A stretch of DNA of 64,000 nucleotides from Pseudomonas batumici (GCF_000820515.1 NZ_JXDG01000068.1:62001-126000), one strand, 5' to 3'; counted from the stretch's first letter, positions 8,222 through 17,454 are shown. A program made the numbers and translations. The notes: generated by a model from the letters alone, not told the origin.

Positions 8222-8821
8222 TTAAAGCCGTACGGATGCGTGGTCACTCATCCCTTGTTCACGTAGGAACTGCGCCGCCTTGTCGCGCAACAGCCGCAGG
8301 TCGAGCACAGGGACTTCCTCGCACTTGGCCTGTTCGTCCCAATGACGCATCCGCAGACTCACCGCGCATAGCGGGTCCTGCTCGAACGCCCGGGCCTCCT
8401 CTTCGCTCATGACACCGCCCTGGTACGCCAGGGTACGGCGACTCGCTTCGCTCAATCGTTCGTAGTACCCGGGTTCACGCAATGTCAGAAAACGCTTGGC
8501 CTGGACGTGATACTCCACCAGCCGCGCCAGCCGCTCGCCGAAGCCGGCCCGACGCAGGTAGTCGGCACCGAGGCGCTCATGACTGACCACGCCATAACCG
8601 CCCATGTCCCCCACCGGTTGCTCTCCAGGCGGGCAGATATGCCCGATGTCGTGGAAGAACGCCGCCAGCACCACCTCATCGTCGAAGCCCTCGGCCAGCG
8701 CCAGCTGCGCGGCCTGGGACATATGCTCGAGCTGTGACACCGGCTCCCCAATGTAGTCGGCGTCACCGAACTGCAGGTACAGGCCGAAGACTTCGTCCAG
8801 TACCTGCTCGACGGACTTCAT
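8222..8821 (-). CDS. phosphonate-degradation HD-domain oxygenase (PhnZ-like)
   Basis: This 199-residue HD-domain protein resembles the mixed-valence di-iron oxygenases of the PhnZ type (I recall a TIGR03276 model for this group). The metal site includes H-x-SQAA near residue 33 and FFHDIGHICPPGEQ around residues 55-68, then SHERLGADYLRRAGF and the VEYHVQAKR helix. PhnZ cleaves the C-P bond of a 1-hydroxylated aminophosphonate. The start at 8821 overlaps the stop of the FAD oxidoreductase gene (ATGA), so the two are translationally coupled. The longer upstream frame lies inside that gene and was rejected. The true substrate is not shown by the sequence. Confidence 0.85.
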   Translation of the reverse strand: MKSVEQVLDEVFGLYLQFGDADYIGEPVSQLEHMSQAAQLALAEGFDDEVVLAAFFHDIGHICPPGEQPVGDMGGYGVVSHERLGADYLRRAGFGERLARLVEYHVQAKRFLTLREPGYYERLSEASRRTLAYQGGVMSEEEARAFEQDPLCAVSLRMRHWDEQAKCEEVPVLDLRLLRDKAAQFLREQGMSDHASVRL

Positions 8822-9954
8822 GCCGACTCCCCCAGCAAACGGGCGATATGACCTTCGCCCAGGGCCGGGCCAACGCTCATGCCCACCCCCGTGTGCATCA
8901 GCGCGGCGCTCACGCCCGGCGCGGCCTGGAGCAGCGAAAACGGCCCCGGCCCCTTGGCGCCGTAGACGCCCTGCCAACGCTCCACCACCTGCACCTTGCA
9001 GCCCAGGGTGTGCTCGGCCAGTTCCAGCATCCAGGTATCCACCTGTTCGGCATTGAACGGCGACGCATCGCTGCCGTAGTGGTGGGAGTCGCCGATGATC
9101 AGTTCGCCATAAGGGGTTGGGCTGATCAGCAGGTGGATGCCGTGTTCGTGCAGGTGCGGGCTTTCCCGCAGGATCTGCGCCTGGATCGCCGCCGCTTCCG
9201 GCAGGTCGGAAAAAGCGCCGTAGTGCACGCAGCTCAGGCCCGTGAGCAGCGCGTGTTGCAGGTTGAACTCGACCTGGGGCCGGGCGCGGAGCATTTGCAG
9301 GCGGCAGATGGACGGTTGCAGCTGGCTGATGGGTTCGGCCAGCAGGGTCTGATAGTCGTGGCCGGAACAGACGATGATCTGTTCAGCGTGGAAGGTGCCG
9401 GCGGTGCTGTGCAGTTGGCCGGGTTCCACCTCGCGCACCAGGGTCGAGAAGTGGAACGTCACGCCCAGTTCGCGATGCAGGTATTCGATCAGCGTCGGGA
9501 TTGCCTCGCGGGAGTAGAGCTGCTGGTCGTCGAGACCGTGCAAGGCGGCGCGGTGATGGCTGAATTGACCGCTGTAGAGATCGTTCAACGCGGCGCCGCG
9601 CAGCAGCTCGACGCGGTAGCCCTGTTCCCGGGCGCGTCCGGCACAGAATGCGTCCAGCAGCTGTTCTTCGGCTTCGGTACGGGCGAACAGGTACGAGCCG
9701 TTGCGCTTGAGCGCGAAGCCCGCCTGCTGCGCCCAGTTGGCCCAGATTTCACGGCTGGCGCGGGCCAGCTCGGACATGATTCCCGGCGGTTGGCCGGTGA
9801 CCAGGGCCTGGCCGAAGTTGCGCACCGAAGCGCCCAGGGGCGTGGCGCTGCGCTCGAAGACGCTGACTTTGAGGCCGCGGCGGGCGGCAGCATAGGCATG
9901 GGACAGGCCAAGGATGCCGGCGCCGACAATGAGGATGTCGCTGTGATTGGTCAT
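8818..9954 (-). CDS. FAD-dependent oxidoreductase of aminophosphonate loci (TIGR03364-type)
   Basis: This 378-residue flavoprotein of the DAO/glycine-oxidase fold starts with the dinucleotide motif ILIVGAGILGLSHAYAAARRG (GxGxxG, residues 10-16). It continues with FERSATPLGASVRNFGQ and ends with a GVGMSVGPALGEGHIARLL block that closes the FAD site. Members of this subfamily occur beside phosphonate importers and HD oxygenases and are thought to oxidise the amino group of 2-aminoethylphosphonate-like compounds. It overlaps the HD oxygenase gene by four bases. Upstream lie a REPIN and then the binding-protein gene of the importer. The substrate is inferred from context. Confidence 0.85.
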   Translation of the reverse strand: MTNHSDILIVGAGILGLSHAYAAARRGLKVSVFERSATPLGASVRNFGQALVTGQPPGIMSELARASREIWANWAQQAGFALKRNGSYLFARTEAEEQLLDAFCAGRAREQGYRVELLRGAALNDLYSGQFSHHRAALHGLDDQQLYSREAIPTLIEYLHRELGVTFHFSTLVREVEPGQLHSTAGTFHAEQIIVCSGHDYQTLLAEPISQLQPSICRLQMLRARPQVEFNLQHALLTGLSCVHYGAFSDLPEAAAIQAQILRESPHLHEHGIHLLISPTPYGELIIGDSHHYGSDASPFNAEQVDTWMLELAEHTLGCKVQVVERWQGVYGAKGPGPFSLLQAAPGVSAALMHTGVGMSVGPALGEGHIARLLGESA

Positions 9955-9989
9955 GGAGGGGGGTCCTTAGGGGAATGGCCGCTGCGCGG

Positions 9990-10014
9990 ATCGCGAGCAA
10001 GCTCGGCTCCTACA
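9990..10014 (-). repeat. single REP arm
   Basis: A solitary arm, ATCGCGAGCAAGCTCGGCTCC followed by TACA, is a diverged relative of the REPIN arms and lies 40 bases before the full REPIN at 10055. Confidence 0.7.
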
Positions 10015-10054
10015 GTTCTGCGGCGGGCAAATCATTTGCGTACGATGCCAATTC

Positions 10055-10138
10055 TGTAGGAGCCGGCTTGCTGGCGATGGCGGCCGAACGGTCGATGCAG
10101 CACTGGCCGGCCTCATCGCCGGCAAGCCGGCTCCTACA
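10055..10138. repeat. REPIN between FAD oxidoreductase and binding-protein genes
   Basis: Inverted REP arms (TGTAGGAGCCGGCTTGCTGG and CCGGCAAGCCGGCTCCTACA) are separated by about 40 bases. It has the same 84-base layout as the element at 7779. It falls between the importer genes and the catabolic genes, where it could separate their expression levels. Confidence 0.92.
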
Positions 10139-10182
10139 AGGGATCGCGTTCAGCCTTGAGTGACTGTGCTCAAACAACGACC

Positions 10183-11205
10183 CTACTGAGCGACCTTCTC
10201 CGACTTGCCGTCATAACGCTTGCGCCATTCGGTAAGAATCTCGTCGCGGCTCTTCGAAGCCCAGGCGAAGTCGTTCTTGATCAGGCGCTGCTCGTAGTCC
10301 GCCGGCAATTCGGTCTGCGGCTTGGCAATACCCGGCTGTGCCAATACAGCGAAGTTTTCCTTGTACAGCTCCATGGCCGCGGGACTTGCCGAGAAATCCG
10401 CCAACTTCTTCGCCGCCGCCTCATGGGGCGTACCCTTGATCACCGCCGTGGCCTCGATTTCCCAGCCCAGGCCTTCCTTCGGCAGGATGATGTCCAGCGG
10501 CGCGCCCTGGCGCTTCAGTTGCACCGCCGGGTATTCGAACGAAATACCGATCGGGAACTCGCCCGAAGCCGCCAGCTTGCACGGCTTGGAACCGGAGTGA
10601 ACGTACTGGCCGATGTTCTGGTGCAGCTCATCCATATACGTCCAGCCCTGCTGCTGGCCGAAGGTCTGCAACCAGGCGCTGACATCCAGGAAGCCGGTGC
10701 CGGACGAAGCCGGGTTCGGCATCACGATCTTGCCCTTGTACTCAGGCTTGGTCAGGTCCTGCCAGCTCACCGGCTTGCTCAGGTGCTGCTTCTCGGCTTC
10801 GACGGTGTTGAAGCAGATGGTCGCCGCCCAGACGTCCATGCCGACCCAGGCCGGCGGGTTCGCCGCATCGCGATAGTTGCCGCCGATCTTGCCCAGGTCC
10901 TTGGGGGCGTAGCTTTGCAGCATGCCCTGCTGGTCGAGGATCGCCAGGCTGGAAGCCGCCAGGCCCCAGACCGCATCGGCCTGCGGACGCGCCTTCTCGG
11001 CCAGCAGCTTGGCGGTGATGATGCCGGTGGAGTCCCGTACCCATTTGATTTCCACGTCCGGGTAGGTCGCCTCGAAGGCTTTCTTGTAGGCGGTCAACTG
11101 CTCGGACTCGAGGGCCGTGTACACGGTCAGTTCGGTTTTCGCGGCATAGGCATTCAGGCTGAAAGCAGTGAGGACAGCAGCGGCAAGAGCCAGGGGCTTG
11201 AACAT
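10183..11205 (-). CDS. 2-aminoethylphosphonate ABC transporter substrate-binding protein
   Basis: This 340-residue periplasmic binding protein has a clear signal peptide (MFKPLALAAAVLTAFSLNAYA, cleaved after residue 21). It then has the KTELTVYTALESEQLTAYKKAF start typical of the iron/phosphonate-type class (Fbp/PhnS-like). Conserved blocks include DAVWGLAASSLAILDQQGML and MPNPASSGTGFLDV. It should capture the aminophosphonate and deliver it to the permease encoded just upstream on the same strand (53 bases). The ATG at 11205 is chosen over a longer frame because it begins the signal peptide and follows a GGAACC ribosome-site-like stretch. Confidence 0.88.
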   Translation of the reverse strand: MFKPLALAAAVLTAFSLNAYAAKTELTVYTALESEQLTAYKKAFEATYPDVEIKWVRDSTGIITAKLLAEKARPQADAVWGLAASSLAILDQQGMLQSYAPKDLGKIGGNYRDAANPPAWVGMDVWAATICFNTVEAEKQHLSKPVSWQDLTKPEYKGKIVMPNPASSGTGFLDVSAWLQTFGQQQGWTYMDELHQNIGQYVHSGSKPCKLAASGEFPIGISFEYPAVQLKRQGAPLDIILPKEGLGWEIEATAVIKGTPHEAAAKKLADFSASPAAMELYKENFAVLAQPGIAKPQTELPADYEQRLIKNDFAWASKSRDEILTEWRKRYDGKSEKVAQ

Positions 11206-11258
11206 GGTGCGGTTCCTTGTTGAGTGCGGTTGGGGTTGGGCAAAGCGTTGTCGTCGGA

Positions 11259-12983
11259 TCAATGGCCGGGCACGGTCTGCCGCCAGGCCTGGGAGCGGCG
11301 CAGTACCCCGCGCGAAGCCCAGGCCAGCAGCAGCGATACGGCGATCGAGGTAAACAGGATCAGGGTCGACATGGCCGCAGCACCGCCGACGTTGCCGGCG
11401 TCGTCCATGTTCAGCACCGCCACCGCCGCCAGGATCGTGTCGGGGCTGTAGAGAAAGATCGCCGCCGACACCGTGGTCATCGCCGAAACGAACAGGTAGC
11501 GCACGATGTCCAGCAACGCCGGCAGGCAGATCGGCAGCGTGACCCGCAGGTAATGCCGATAGAGCGGCGCCTTGAGCGACAGGGCGGCGGCCTCGAACTC
11601 GTTGTCGAGCTGGCGCAGCGCCGTGGTGGCGGTCATCTGCGCGGTGGTCAGGTAATGGGCGATGGTGCAGACCACCAGCAGGGTCGTGGTCCCGTAGAAC
11701 ACATGCAGCGGGTTGCCGTTGAGGTTGAAGAAGAACACGTAGCCCAGGCCCAGGACCAGGCCCGGGACCGCCATCGGTACAAAGCCGAGGATCCGCAGGG
11801 CCAGGTTCAGGCCACGCTGGCCACGGGTTTTCTCCATCAGGTAGGCACCGGTGAAAATCAGCCCGCTGCCGATCAGCGCCGTGCACAGCGCCAGGGTCAG
11901 GCTGTTGCGGTAGGCCAGCCAGCCGCTGCCGGTGGTCGCGTTGAAGGCGTAGTGACTGAACGACAGCGACAGGTTGTAAGGCCAGAACTTCACCAGCGAC
12001 GAATACACCGCCATGCCGAACACCAGCAGCAGGCCCGCGCAGACCAGCAGCACAAACGCCAGGTAGCAGGCGTCACGTCGCCAGGACCGCACCGGCTTGA
12101 ACACCTGGGCGCGCCCGCTCATGGCCTCGCCGTGACGGCGGCGCAGCCAGGCATCGACGGCAAAGCTGAACAGCGCCGGCAGCAGCAGGATCATGCCGAT
12201 CAGGGCACCGCGGCCAAACTGCTGCTGGCCGACCACCGCCTTGTAGGCTTCGAGCGCCAGCACCTGATAGTCGCCGCCCACCACCACCGGCACGCCGAAG
12301 TCGGTGATGGTCAGGGTGAACACCAGGCAGAAGGCGGCGAACAGCGCCTGGCGGCTGGCCGGCCAGGTGATGCTGCGGAACGCCTTCCAGGGCCCGGCGC
12401 CCATGCTCGACGCGGCGTCGAACAAGCGCGCATCAGCCAGGGACAAGGCCGAGATCAGGATCATCAGGGCATGGGGAAAGGTGTAGATGACCTCGCCGAG
12501 GACCATGCCCCAGAAACCGTAGATATTCTCCGACAACAGGCCACGCAGCAGGCCCTGGTTGCCGAACAGGTAGACCAGCGCGATACCCGGCAGCATCGAC
12601 GGTGCCATCAGCGGCAACAGGGACAGCGCCCGCCACAGCGGCTTGGCGGGGATCAGCGTGCGTTGCAGGGCGTAGGCAAACAGATAGGCCAGCGGTACGA
12701 CGATGGCCGCAACGCTGAGGGAAACTTTCAGGCTATTGCCCAGCAGCCAGTGAAAGTTGTCGCTGCTCACCAGTTCCTGGGCAGCCAGCCAGCCACCGCC
12801 CTGCCCGGCTTCACTGCTGAAACCCCGCCAGAAGATCGCCAGCAGCGGTAGCAATACCGCCACGCCCAGCAGGCAAAGCCAGAGCAACTTGCCACCGACG
12901 ACGAACAGACGGTCGCCGAGGCCGACCCGCACGGGCTTCAGGGTCGACTGCCGGGACAAGGGCAGGCTGATTTCAACGGCCAT
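11259..12983 (-). CDS. 2-aminoethylphosphonate ABC transporter permease (fused two-module)
   Basis: This 574-residue inner-membrane permease contains two six-helix modules in one chain, as in FbpB-type transporters. Each module carries an EAA-type loop (for example DAASSMGAGPWKAFRSITWP, and later EAAALSLKAPLYRHYLRVTLP). It should form the whole translocation pore for the phosphonate importer. The start at 12983 follows the ATPase stop by one base (TGAGATG), so the genes are almost certainly co-translated. A longer upstream frame overlaps the ATPase gene and was rejected. Confidence 0.9.
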   Translation of the reverse strand: MAVEISLPLSRQSTLKPVRVGLGDRLFVVGGKLLWLCLLGVAVLLPLLAIFWRGFSSEAGQGGGWLAAQELVSSDNFHWLLGNSLKVSLSVAAIVVPLAYLFAYALQRTLIPAKPLWRALSLLPLMAPSMLPGIALVYLFGNQGLLRGLLSENIYGFWGMVLGEVIYTFPHALMILISALSLADARLFDAASSMGAGPWKAFRSITWPASRQALFAAFCLVFTLTITDFGVPVVVGGDYQVLALEAYKAVVGQQQFGRGALIGMILLLPALFSFAVDAWLRRRHGEAMSGRAQVFKPVRSWRRDACYLAFVLLVCAGLLLVFGMAVYSSLVKFWPYNLSLSFSHYAFNATTGSGWLAYRNSLTLALCTALIGSGLIFTGAYLMEKTRGQRGLNLALRILGFVPMAVPGLVLGLGYVFFFNLNGNPLHVFYGTTTLLVVCTIAHYLTTAQMTATTALRQLDNEFEAAALSLKAPLYRHYLRVTLPICLPALLDIVRYLFVSAMTTVSAAIFLYSPDTILAAVAVLNMDDAGNVGGAAAMSTLILFTSIAVSLLLAWASRGVLRRSQAWRQTVPGH

Positions 12984-12984
12984 C

Positions 12985-14061
12985 TCAGGCAAACACCTGG
13001 AGGCTGCGAGGCGGCAGCGCCACCCAGATATCCGGCGCGCCCAGGCGCGGCATGTCCTGCGGGCCGACTTCGGCCAACAGGGGGTGCCCGGGCAAATGAT
13101 TGAGTTCGAAACGCATGCGGCAGCGATTGCCGAGGAAGGTGATTTCGCGCACCCGCGCCGGGAACAGGTTTTCCTCGTGGATCGGCGGGTTGACGCTGAT
13201 CGCTTCGGGACGGCAGAACAACCGGCCGGAGGCGGCGCGGGCCGTGCCATCGGCCAGGCGTACATCCATGCCGCCGACCCGCGCATGGCTGTCGCTGCTG
13301 CGCTGGAACGGCAGCCAGTTGCCCTGGCCGACGAACTCGGCGACGAACGGCGTGGCCGGCCTGTCGTAGATTTCCTGGGGCGTGGCGTACTGCTCGACCT
13401 TGCCGTTGTTCATCACGGCAATGCGGTCGGCCATCAGCATGGCCTCGTCCTGGTTGTGGGTGACCATCAGGGTGGTCACGCCGAGGTTGCGCTGCAACTG
13501 GCGCAGCTCGGTGCACAGATGCTCGCGGACCCGGGCGTCGAGGGCCGACATGGGTTCGTCGAGCAGCAACAGTGAAGGCGCCGGTGCCAGGGCGCGGGCC
13601 AGGGCAACACGTTGCTGCTGGCCGCCGGAGAGTTGGCCGGGGTATTTCCTTTCGCTGCCGAGCAGGCCCACCAGTTCCAGCATCTGAGCGACGCGCTTGC
13701 GGGTTTCGTCACGGCCACTGCCGGCGAGACCGTAGGCGATATTCGCCTCCACCGTCAGATTGGGGAACAACGCGTAGGACTGGAACAGGATGCCGTAGTC
13801 ACGGGCCTGCGGTGGCAGCTCGGAGACATTGCGCTCGCCGAGGAACAGTTCGCCGTCGTCCTGACGTTCCAGGCCGGCGATGCAGCGCAGCAAGGTGGTC
13901 TTGCCGCAACCGGACGGGCCGAGCAGGCAGACCAGCTCACCGGCGGCCACGTCCAGGGAGACGTTGTCCAGCGCGGTGAAGGCGCCGAAGCGCTTGCGCA
14001 CACCGCGCACCTTCATCGGCGCGCCGGGGTTGGCCAGGGCATTGGCGATCGAGTTGTTCAT
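12985..14061 (-). CDS. 2-aminoethylphosphonate ABC transporter ATP-binding protein
   Basis: This 358-residue ATPase has Walker A GPSGCGKTT (near residue 49), Q-loop LFQSYALFPN, signature QLSGGQQQRVALARAL, Walker B LLLLDEPMSALD and the switch His in VTHNQDEA. A C-terminal TOBE-like region follows (RLFCRPEAISV, RVREITFLGNRCRM). It should energise the import system whose permease gene begins one base after its stop. It is the first gene after the LysR regulator on the same strand, so the 103-base gap upstream probably holds the promoter of the transport genes. Confidence 0.92.
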   Translation of the reverse strand: MNNSIANALANPGAPMKVRGVRKRFGAFTALDNVSLDVAAGELVCLLGPSGCGKTTLLRCIAGLERQDDGELFLGERNVSELPPQARDYGILFQSYALFPNLTVEANIAYGLAGSGRDETRKRVAQMLELVGLLGSERKYPGQLSGGQQQRVALARALAPAPSLLLLDEPMSALDARVREHLCTELRQLQRNLGVTTLMVTHNQDEAMLMADRIAVMNNGKVEQYATPQEIYDRPATPFVAEFVGQGNWLPFQRSSDSHARVGGMDVRLADGTARAASGRLFCRPEAISVNPPIHEENLFPARVREITFLGNRCRMRFELNHLPGHPLLAEVGPQDMPRLGAPDIWVALPPRSLQVFA

Positions 14062-14164
14062 GGACGGACCTCATCAAGCGGATGAGGGTCATGCTAGGGA
14101 GCGAATGCGTAGGCTATGTGGCAATAAGGCAAAAGCTGCCGATAGTGGTATTGGTGGATTTGGG
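14062..14164 (-). promoter_or_regulatory. likely promoter/LysR-controlled region of the phosphonate importer
   Basis: This is the 103-base gap between the LysR gene stop and the ATPase start. It is more AT-rich than its flanks, and the minus strand carries several T-N11-A-type stretches. A specific operator cannot be singled out by eye. Confidence 0.3.
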
Positions 14165-15028
14165 TCAGGCCGGCGCCATCTCCTGGGCCAACCCGAGAAA
14201 TGCCGCCGGCAGGCGCGCCGACTTGCGCTCCTTGAGGCAATACAGGTACTCGGGAATCTGCGGAGCATTTTCGATGGTCAACACCCGCAGTTGCGGGTCG
14301 TGGGGCACTTCCTGCCGGGCAATGATGCTGATGCCGATATTGCGCAGCACCGCCTCACGAATCGACTCCCGGCTGCCGATTTCCAGCAGCGGGCCATAAC
14401 TGACCTGCGCATTGCACAATAACGCTTCCGTCAGCTGCCGGGTGGTCGAACCCGCCTCGCGCATCAGCAGGCAATGCCCGGCCAGCGCCGACAGCGGCAC
14501 ATGCTCATGAATCGCCAGTGGATGATTGCGATGCACCGCCAACACCAGCGGATCGCTGCCCAGCACCCGGCGGATCAAGCGCGGGTCCTCCAGCAGTTGC
14601 GACGAGGCCGCGACATCGACCCGATACTCCTCCAGCGCCTCCAGCACCTGCTGGGAGTTGCCGATTTCCACCGACACCTCCACCTGCGGCAAGCGCTCGC
14701 GAAAGGCCTTCACCAGATCCAGGATGTAATACGGCGCCGTCGCGGCAATGCGCAAGGTGCCCTGCACCTGCCCGCTGTTGCGCAGGAAAAACTCGATATC
14801 AGATTCCTGCTGCAACAGCGCCTTGACCATCGGCAGCAAGCGCGCGCCCTCCTCGCTGAGGCTCAGCCGCCGACCGCCGCGATAGAAGAGCTCGACCGAG
14901 TACTGGCTTTCCAGATGGCGGATCTGGGTGGTCACCGTGGGCTGGCTGAGCCCGAGCCTTTTCGCCGCCTGGGTGATGCTGCCCAGGCGGGCGACCATGT
15001 AAAACGCCTTCAGCTCGGCACTCAGCAC
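14165..15028 (-). CDS. LysR-family regulator of the aminophosphonate locus
   Basis: This 287-residue LysR-type regulator has an N-terminal winged helix-turn-helix (MLSAELKAFYMVARLGSITQAA, then KRLGLSQPTVTTQIRHLE). The effector domain starts around residue 90 (LRIAATAPYYILDLVKAF). The position of the gene immediately upstream of the importer operon on the same strand matches the LysR subfamily known beside 2-aminoethylphosphonate genes. It probably activates the downstream genes when a phosphonate ligand binds. The gene ends 103 bases before the ATPase gene and starts 17 bases after the cadA stop. Confidence 0.85.
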   Translation of the reverse strand: MLSAELKAFYMVARLGSITQAAKRLGLSQPTVTTQIRHLESQYSVELFYRGGRRLSLSEEGARLLPMVKALLQQESDIEFFLRNSGQVQGTLRIAATAPYYILDLVKAFRERLPQVEVSVEIGNSQQVLEALEEYRVDVAASSQLLEDPRLIRRVLGSDPLVLAVHRNHPLAIHEHVPLSALAGHCLLMREAGSTTRQLTEALLCNAQVSYGPLLEIGSRESIREAVLRNIGISIIARQEVPHDPQLRVLTIENAPQIPEYLYCLKERKSARLPAAFLGLAQEMAPA

Positions 15029-15045
15029 ATCACCCTCTCATTCGT

Positions 15046-17418
15046 TTACTTGCGCAACAGGCGCAACCCATTGAACACCACCAGCAGGCTGACGCCCATG
15101 TCGGCGAACACCGCCATCCACATGGTCGCGAAACCGAGGAAGGTCACCGCCAGGAAGATCGCCTTGATCACCAGCGCCAGGGCGATATTCTGCCTGAGGA
15201 TACTCGCGGTCTGGCGCGAAAGGCGAATGAACGCGGGAATCTTGCGCAGATCGTCGTCCATCAGGGCGACATCGGCGGTCTCGATGGCGGTGTCGGTACC
15301 GGCGGCGGCCATGGCGAAGCCGATCTCGGCACGGGCCAGGGCGGGGGCGTCGTTGATGCCGTCGCCGACCATGCCGACCTGATGGCCTTGGGCATACAGC
15401 GTTTCGATGGCCTGCAGTTTGTCGGTGGGCAGCAGGTCGCCACGTGCTTCGTCGATCCCGACCTGGGCCGCAATGGCGGAGGCGGTGTGGACATTGTCAC
15501 CGGTGAGCATCTGGGTCCGGATACCCAACGCGTGCAACTCGCGGATCGCCTCGCGGCTGGAGGCCTTGACCGTATCGGCCACGGCGAACAACGCCAGCGG
15601 GCCGGACGCATCGAGCAACAGCACCACGGTCTTGCCTTGTTTTTCCAGGGCGAAGAGTTTTTCTTCCAGGGCCGGCGAGCAGAGTCCGAGGTCTTCCACC
15701 AGGCGATGATTGCCCAGGTAATAACCCTTGCCGTCGATCTCGCCGCGCACGCCGCGTCCGCTCAAGGCTTCGAATGCCTCGACGTCCTGCAGAGCCCACT
15801 GTTTGTCCTGCGCATCCTTGGCGATCGCCAGGGATACCGGGTGATCGGAACGGGACGCGAGGCTGGCGGCGATCAGCGGCGCGGTTTCCAGGGCCAGCGG
15901 CTCGAGGGACAGGTAGTCGGTCAGCACCGGCTTGCCATGGGTGATGGTGCCGGTCTTGTCCAGGGCCAGGTAATCGAGCTTGTGCCCGCTTTCCAGATAG
16001 ACCCCGCCCTTGATCAGGATGCCCTTGCGCGCGGCGGCGGCCAGGCCGCTGACGATGGTCACCGGGGTCGAGATCACCAGCGCGCACGGACAGGCGACCA
16101 CCAGCAGGACCAGCGCCCGGTAGATCCAGTCGAACCACAGGCCGTTCATCAACAGCGGCGGCAACACCGCCACCACCAGGGCCAAGGCGAATACCGCCGG
16201 GGTGTAGATTTTCGAGAAGGTGTCGACGAAACGCTGGGTCGGTGCCCGCGCACCCTGGGCCTGCTCGACGGCATGGATGATCCGCGCCAGGGTCGAGTGT
16301 CCCGCGGTCGCTGTCACCCGATAGTCCAGTGAGCCCGCCTGGTTGACGGTACCGGCGAAGAGCTTGTCGCCAGGGTTTTTCTCGATAGGCAGGCTTTCGC
16401 CGGTGATCGGCGCCTGATCGACGCTTGAACTGCCATAGACCACTTCGCCATCAAGCGCAATGCGCTCACCGGGTCGTACCCGTACCAGCGCGTCCAGTTC
16501 GATGCTTTTGACCTCGCGTTCGACCCAGTCACCGTCATCCTGGCGCACCGTGGCCTTCTCCGGCGTCATCTGCATCAGGCCGCTGATGGCGTTGCGCGCC
16601 CGGTCCAGCGACCTGGCTTCGATCAGCTCGGCGATGGTGAAGAGGAACATCACCATCGCCGCTTCCGGCCACTGGCCGATCAGCACGGCACCGGTCACGG
16701 CGATGCTCATCAGCGCGTTGATGTTCAGGTTGCGGTTCTTCAGGGCGATCCAGCCCTTTTTATAGGTGGTCAGGCCGCCGCTGAGGATGGAGATCAGCGC
16801 GACGATTGCCACCACCCAGGTCGGCGCCACGCCGGTGAAGTGAATCACTTCGGCGGCCAACGCCCCGACGCCGGACAGCGCCAGGGGCCACCAGGGCTTC
16901 TTCACTGGCGGCTGGCTCGGGGTGTCGGCGTTCGCCCCCTCTTCCAGCGGCTCGGCCTGCATGCCCAGGGACTTGATGGCGTCGACGATCGGCGCGGTCG
17001 ACGACAGGTCGTGGGTCACGCCGAGGATCCGGTTGATCAGGTTGAACTCAAGCTGCTGCACACCCGAGAGCTTGCCGAGCTTGTTCTGGATCAGCGTCTG
17101 CTCGGTGGGGCAGTCCATGGCTTCGATGCGGAAGCGGCTCAACCGTGCGTCGGCGCTGGTGGTGGCGCTGAGCTTGACCAACGCGGAGGCCTCGGCGCTC
17201 GAACAGCAGCTGCTGTGCGCATGACCGGCCTTCCCATGGGAGTGGGAAGCCTTCACCGGCTGGAGGACACGAAAAGGCTGGAGAGCGTGTTTATCGGCAT
17301 GGCTGTGGTCATGGCCGTGATCGTGATCGTGATCGTGATCGTGATCGTGATCGTGATCGTGATCAGCGTGCGCATGATCGCTGCCGGGCTTGTGCGAAGT
17401 ATGGATGGAGTCGCTCAT
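15046..17418 (-). CDS. cadA: heavy-metal P1B-type ATPase (Cd/Zn/Pb exporter CadA)
   Basis: This 790-residue P-type ATPase exports divalent heavy metals across the inner membrane. The N-terminus has a very His/Asp-rich tail (alternating DH, about residues 15-36), a CCSS pair and an HMA domain with the metal-site variant MDCPTE. The membrane metal site is the CPC of ACPCALVIS. DKTGT is the phosphorylation site, RSDHPVSLAIA holds the HP motif, and GDGINDAPAL is the hinge. The start at 17418 (MSDSIHTS) has an AGGG ribosome site about 7 bases upstream; an in-frame ATG 30 bases further up is less likely. It is divergent from cadR, with a shared operator between them. Confidence 0.95.
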   Translation of the reverse strand: MSDSIHTSHKPGSDHAHADHDHDHDHDHDHDHDHGHDHSHADKHALQPFRVLQPVKASHSHGKAGHAHSSCCSSAEASALVKLSATTSADARLSRFRIEAMDCPTEQTLIQNKLGKLSGVQQLEFNLINRILGVTHDLSSTAPIVDAIKSLGMQAEPLEEGANADTPSQPPVKKPWWPLALSGVGALAAEVIHFTGVAPTWVVAIVALISILSGGLTTYKKGWIALKNRNLNINALMSIAVTGAVLIGQWPEAAMVMFLFTIAELIEARSLDRARNAISGLMQMTPEKATVRQDDGDWVEREVKSIELDALVRVRPGERIALDGEVVYGSSSVDQAPITGESLPIEKNPGDKLFAGTVNQAGSLDYRVTATAGHSTLARIIHAVEQAQGARAPTQRFVDTFSKIYTPAVFALALVVAVLPPLLMNGLWFDWIYRALVLLVVACPCALVISTPVTIVSGLAAAARKGILIKGGVYLESGHKLDYLALDKTGTITHGKPVLTDYLSLEPLALETAPLIAASLASRSDHPVSLAIAKDAQDKQWALQDVEAFEALSGRGVRGEIDGKGYYLGNHRLVEDLGLCSPALEEKLFALEKQGKTVVLLLDASGPLALFAVADTVKASSREAIRELHALGIRTQMLTGDNVHTASAIAAQVGIDEARGDLLPTDKLQAIETLYAQGHQVGMVGDGINDAPALARAEIGFAMAAAGTDTAIETADVALMDDDLRKIPAFIRLSRQTASILRQNIALALVIKAIFLAVTFLGFATMWMAVFADMGVSLLVVFNGLRLLRK
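17317..17364 (+). repeat. hexanucleotide tandem repeat (GTGATC)8 inside cadA
   Basis: Eight perfect copies of GTGATC lie in frame within cadA. On the coding strand they read GATCAC and encode a run of Asp-His pairs in the metal-binding tail. Because the unit is six bases, slippage would change the tail length without a frameshift. Confidence 0.95.
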
Positions 17419-17454
17419 GGGTGCGTCCCTGAAGGTGCTTGTTGCCAAGTGAAC

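Noticed and set aside
11217..12851. 544-codon frame antisense to the phosphonate permease
   Set aside because: Its Gln/Arg/His-rich sequence has no domain; the permease on the other strand is certain.
17317..17364. CRISPR-like tandem repeat
   Set aside because: The units are six bases with no spacers and encode an Asp-His tract in cadA.
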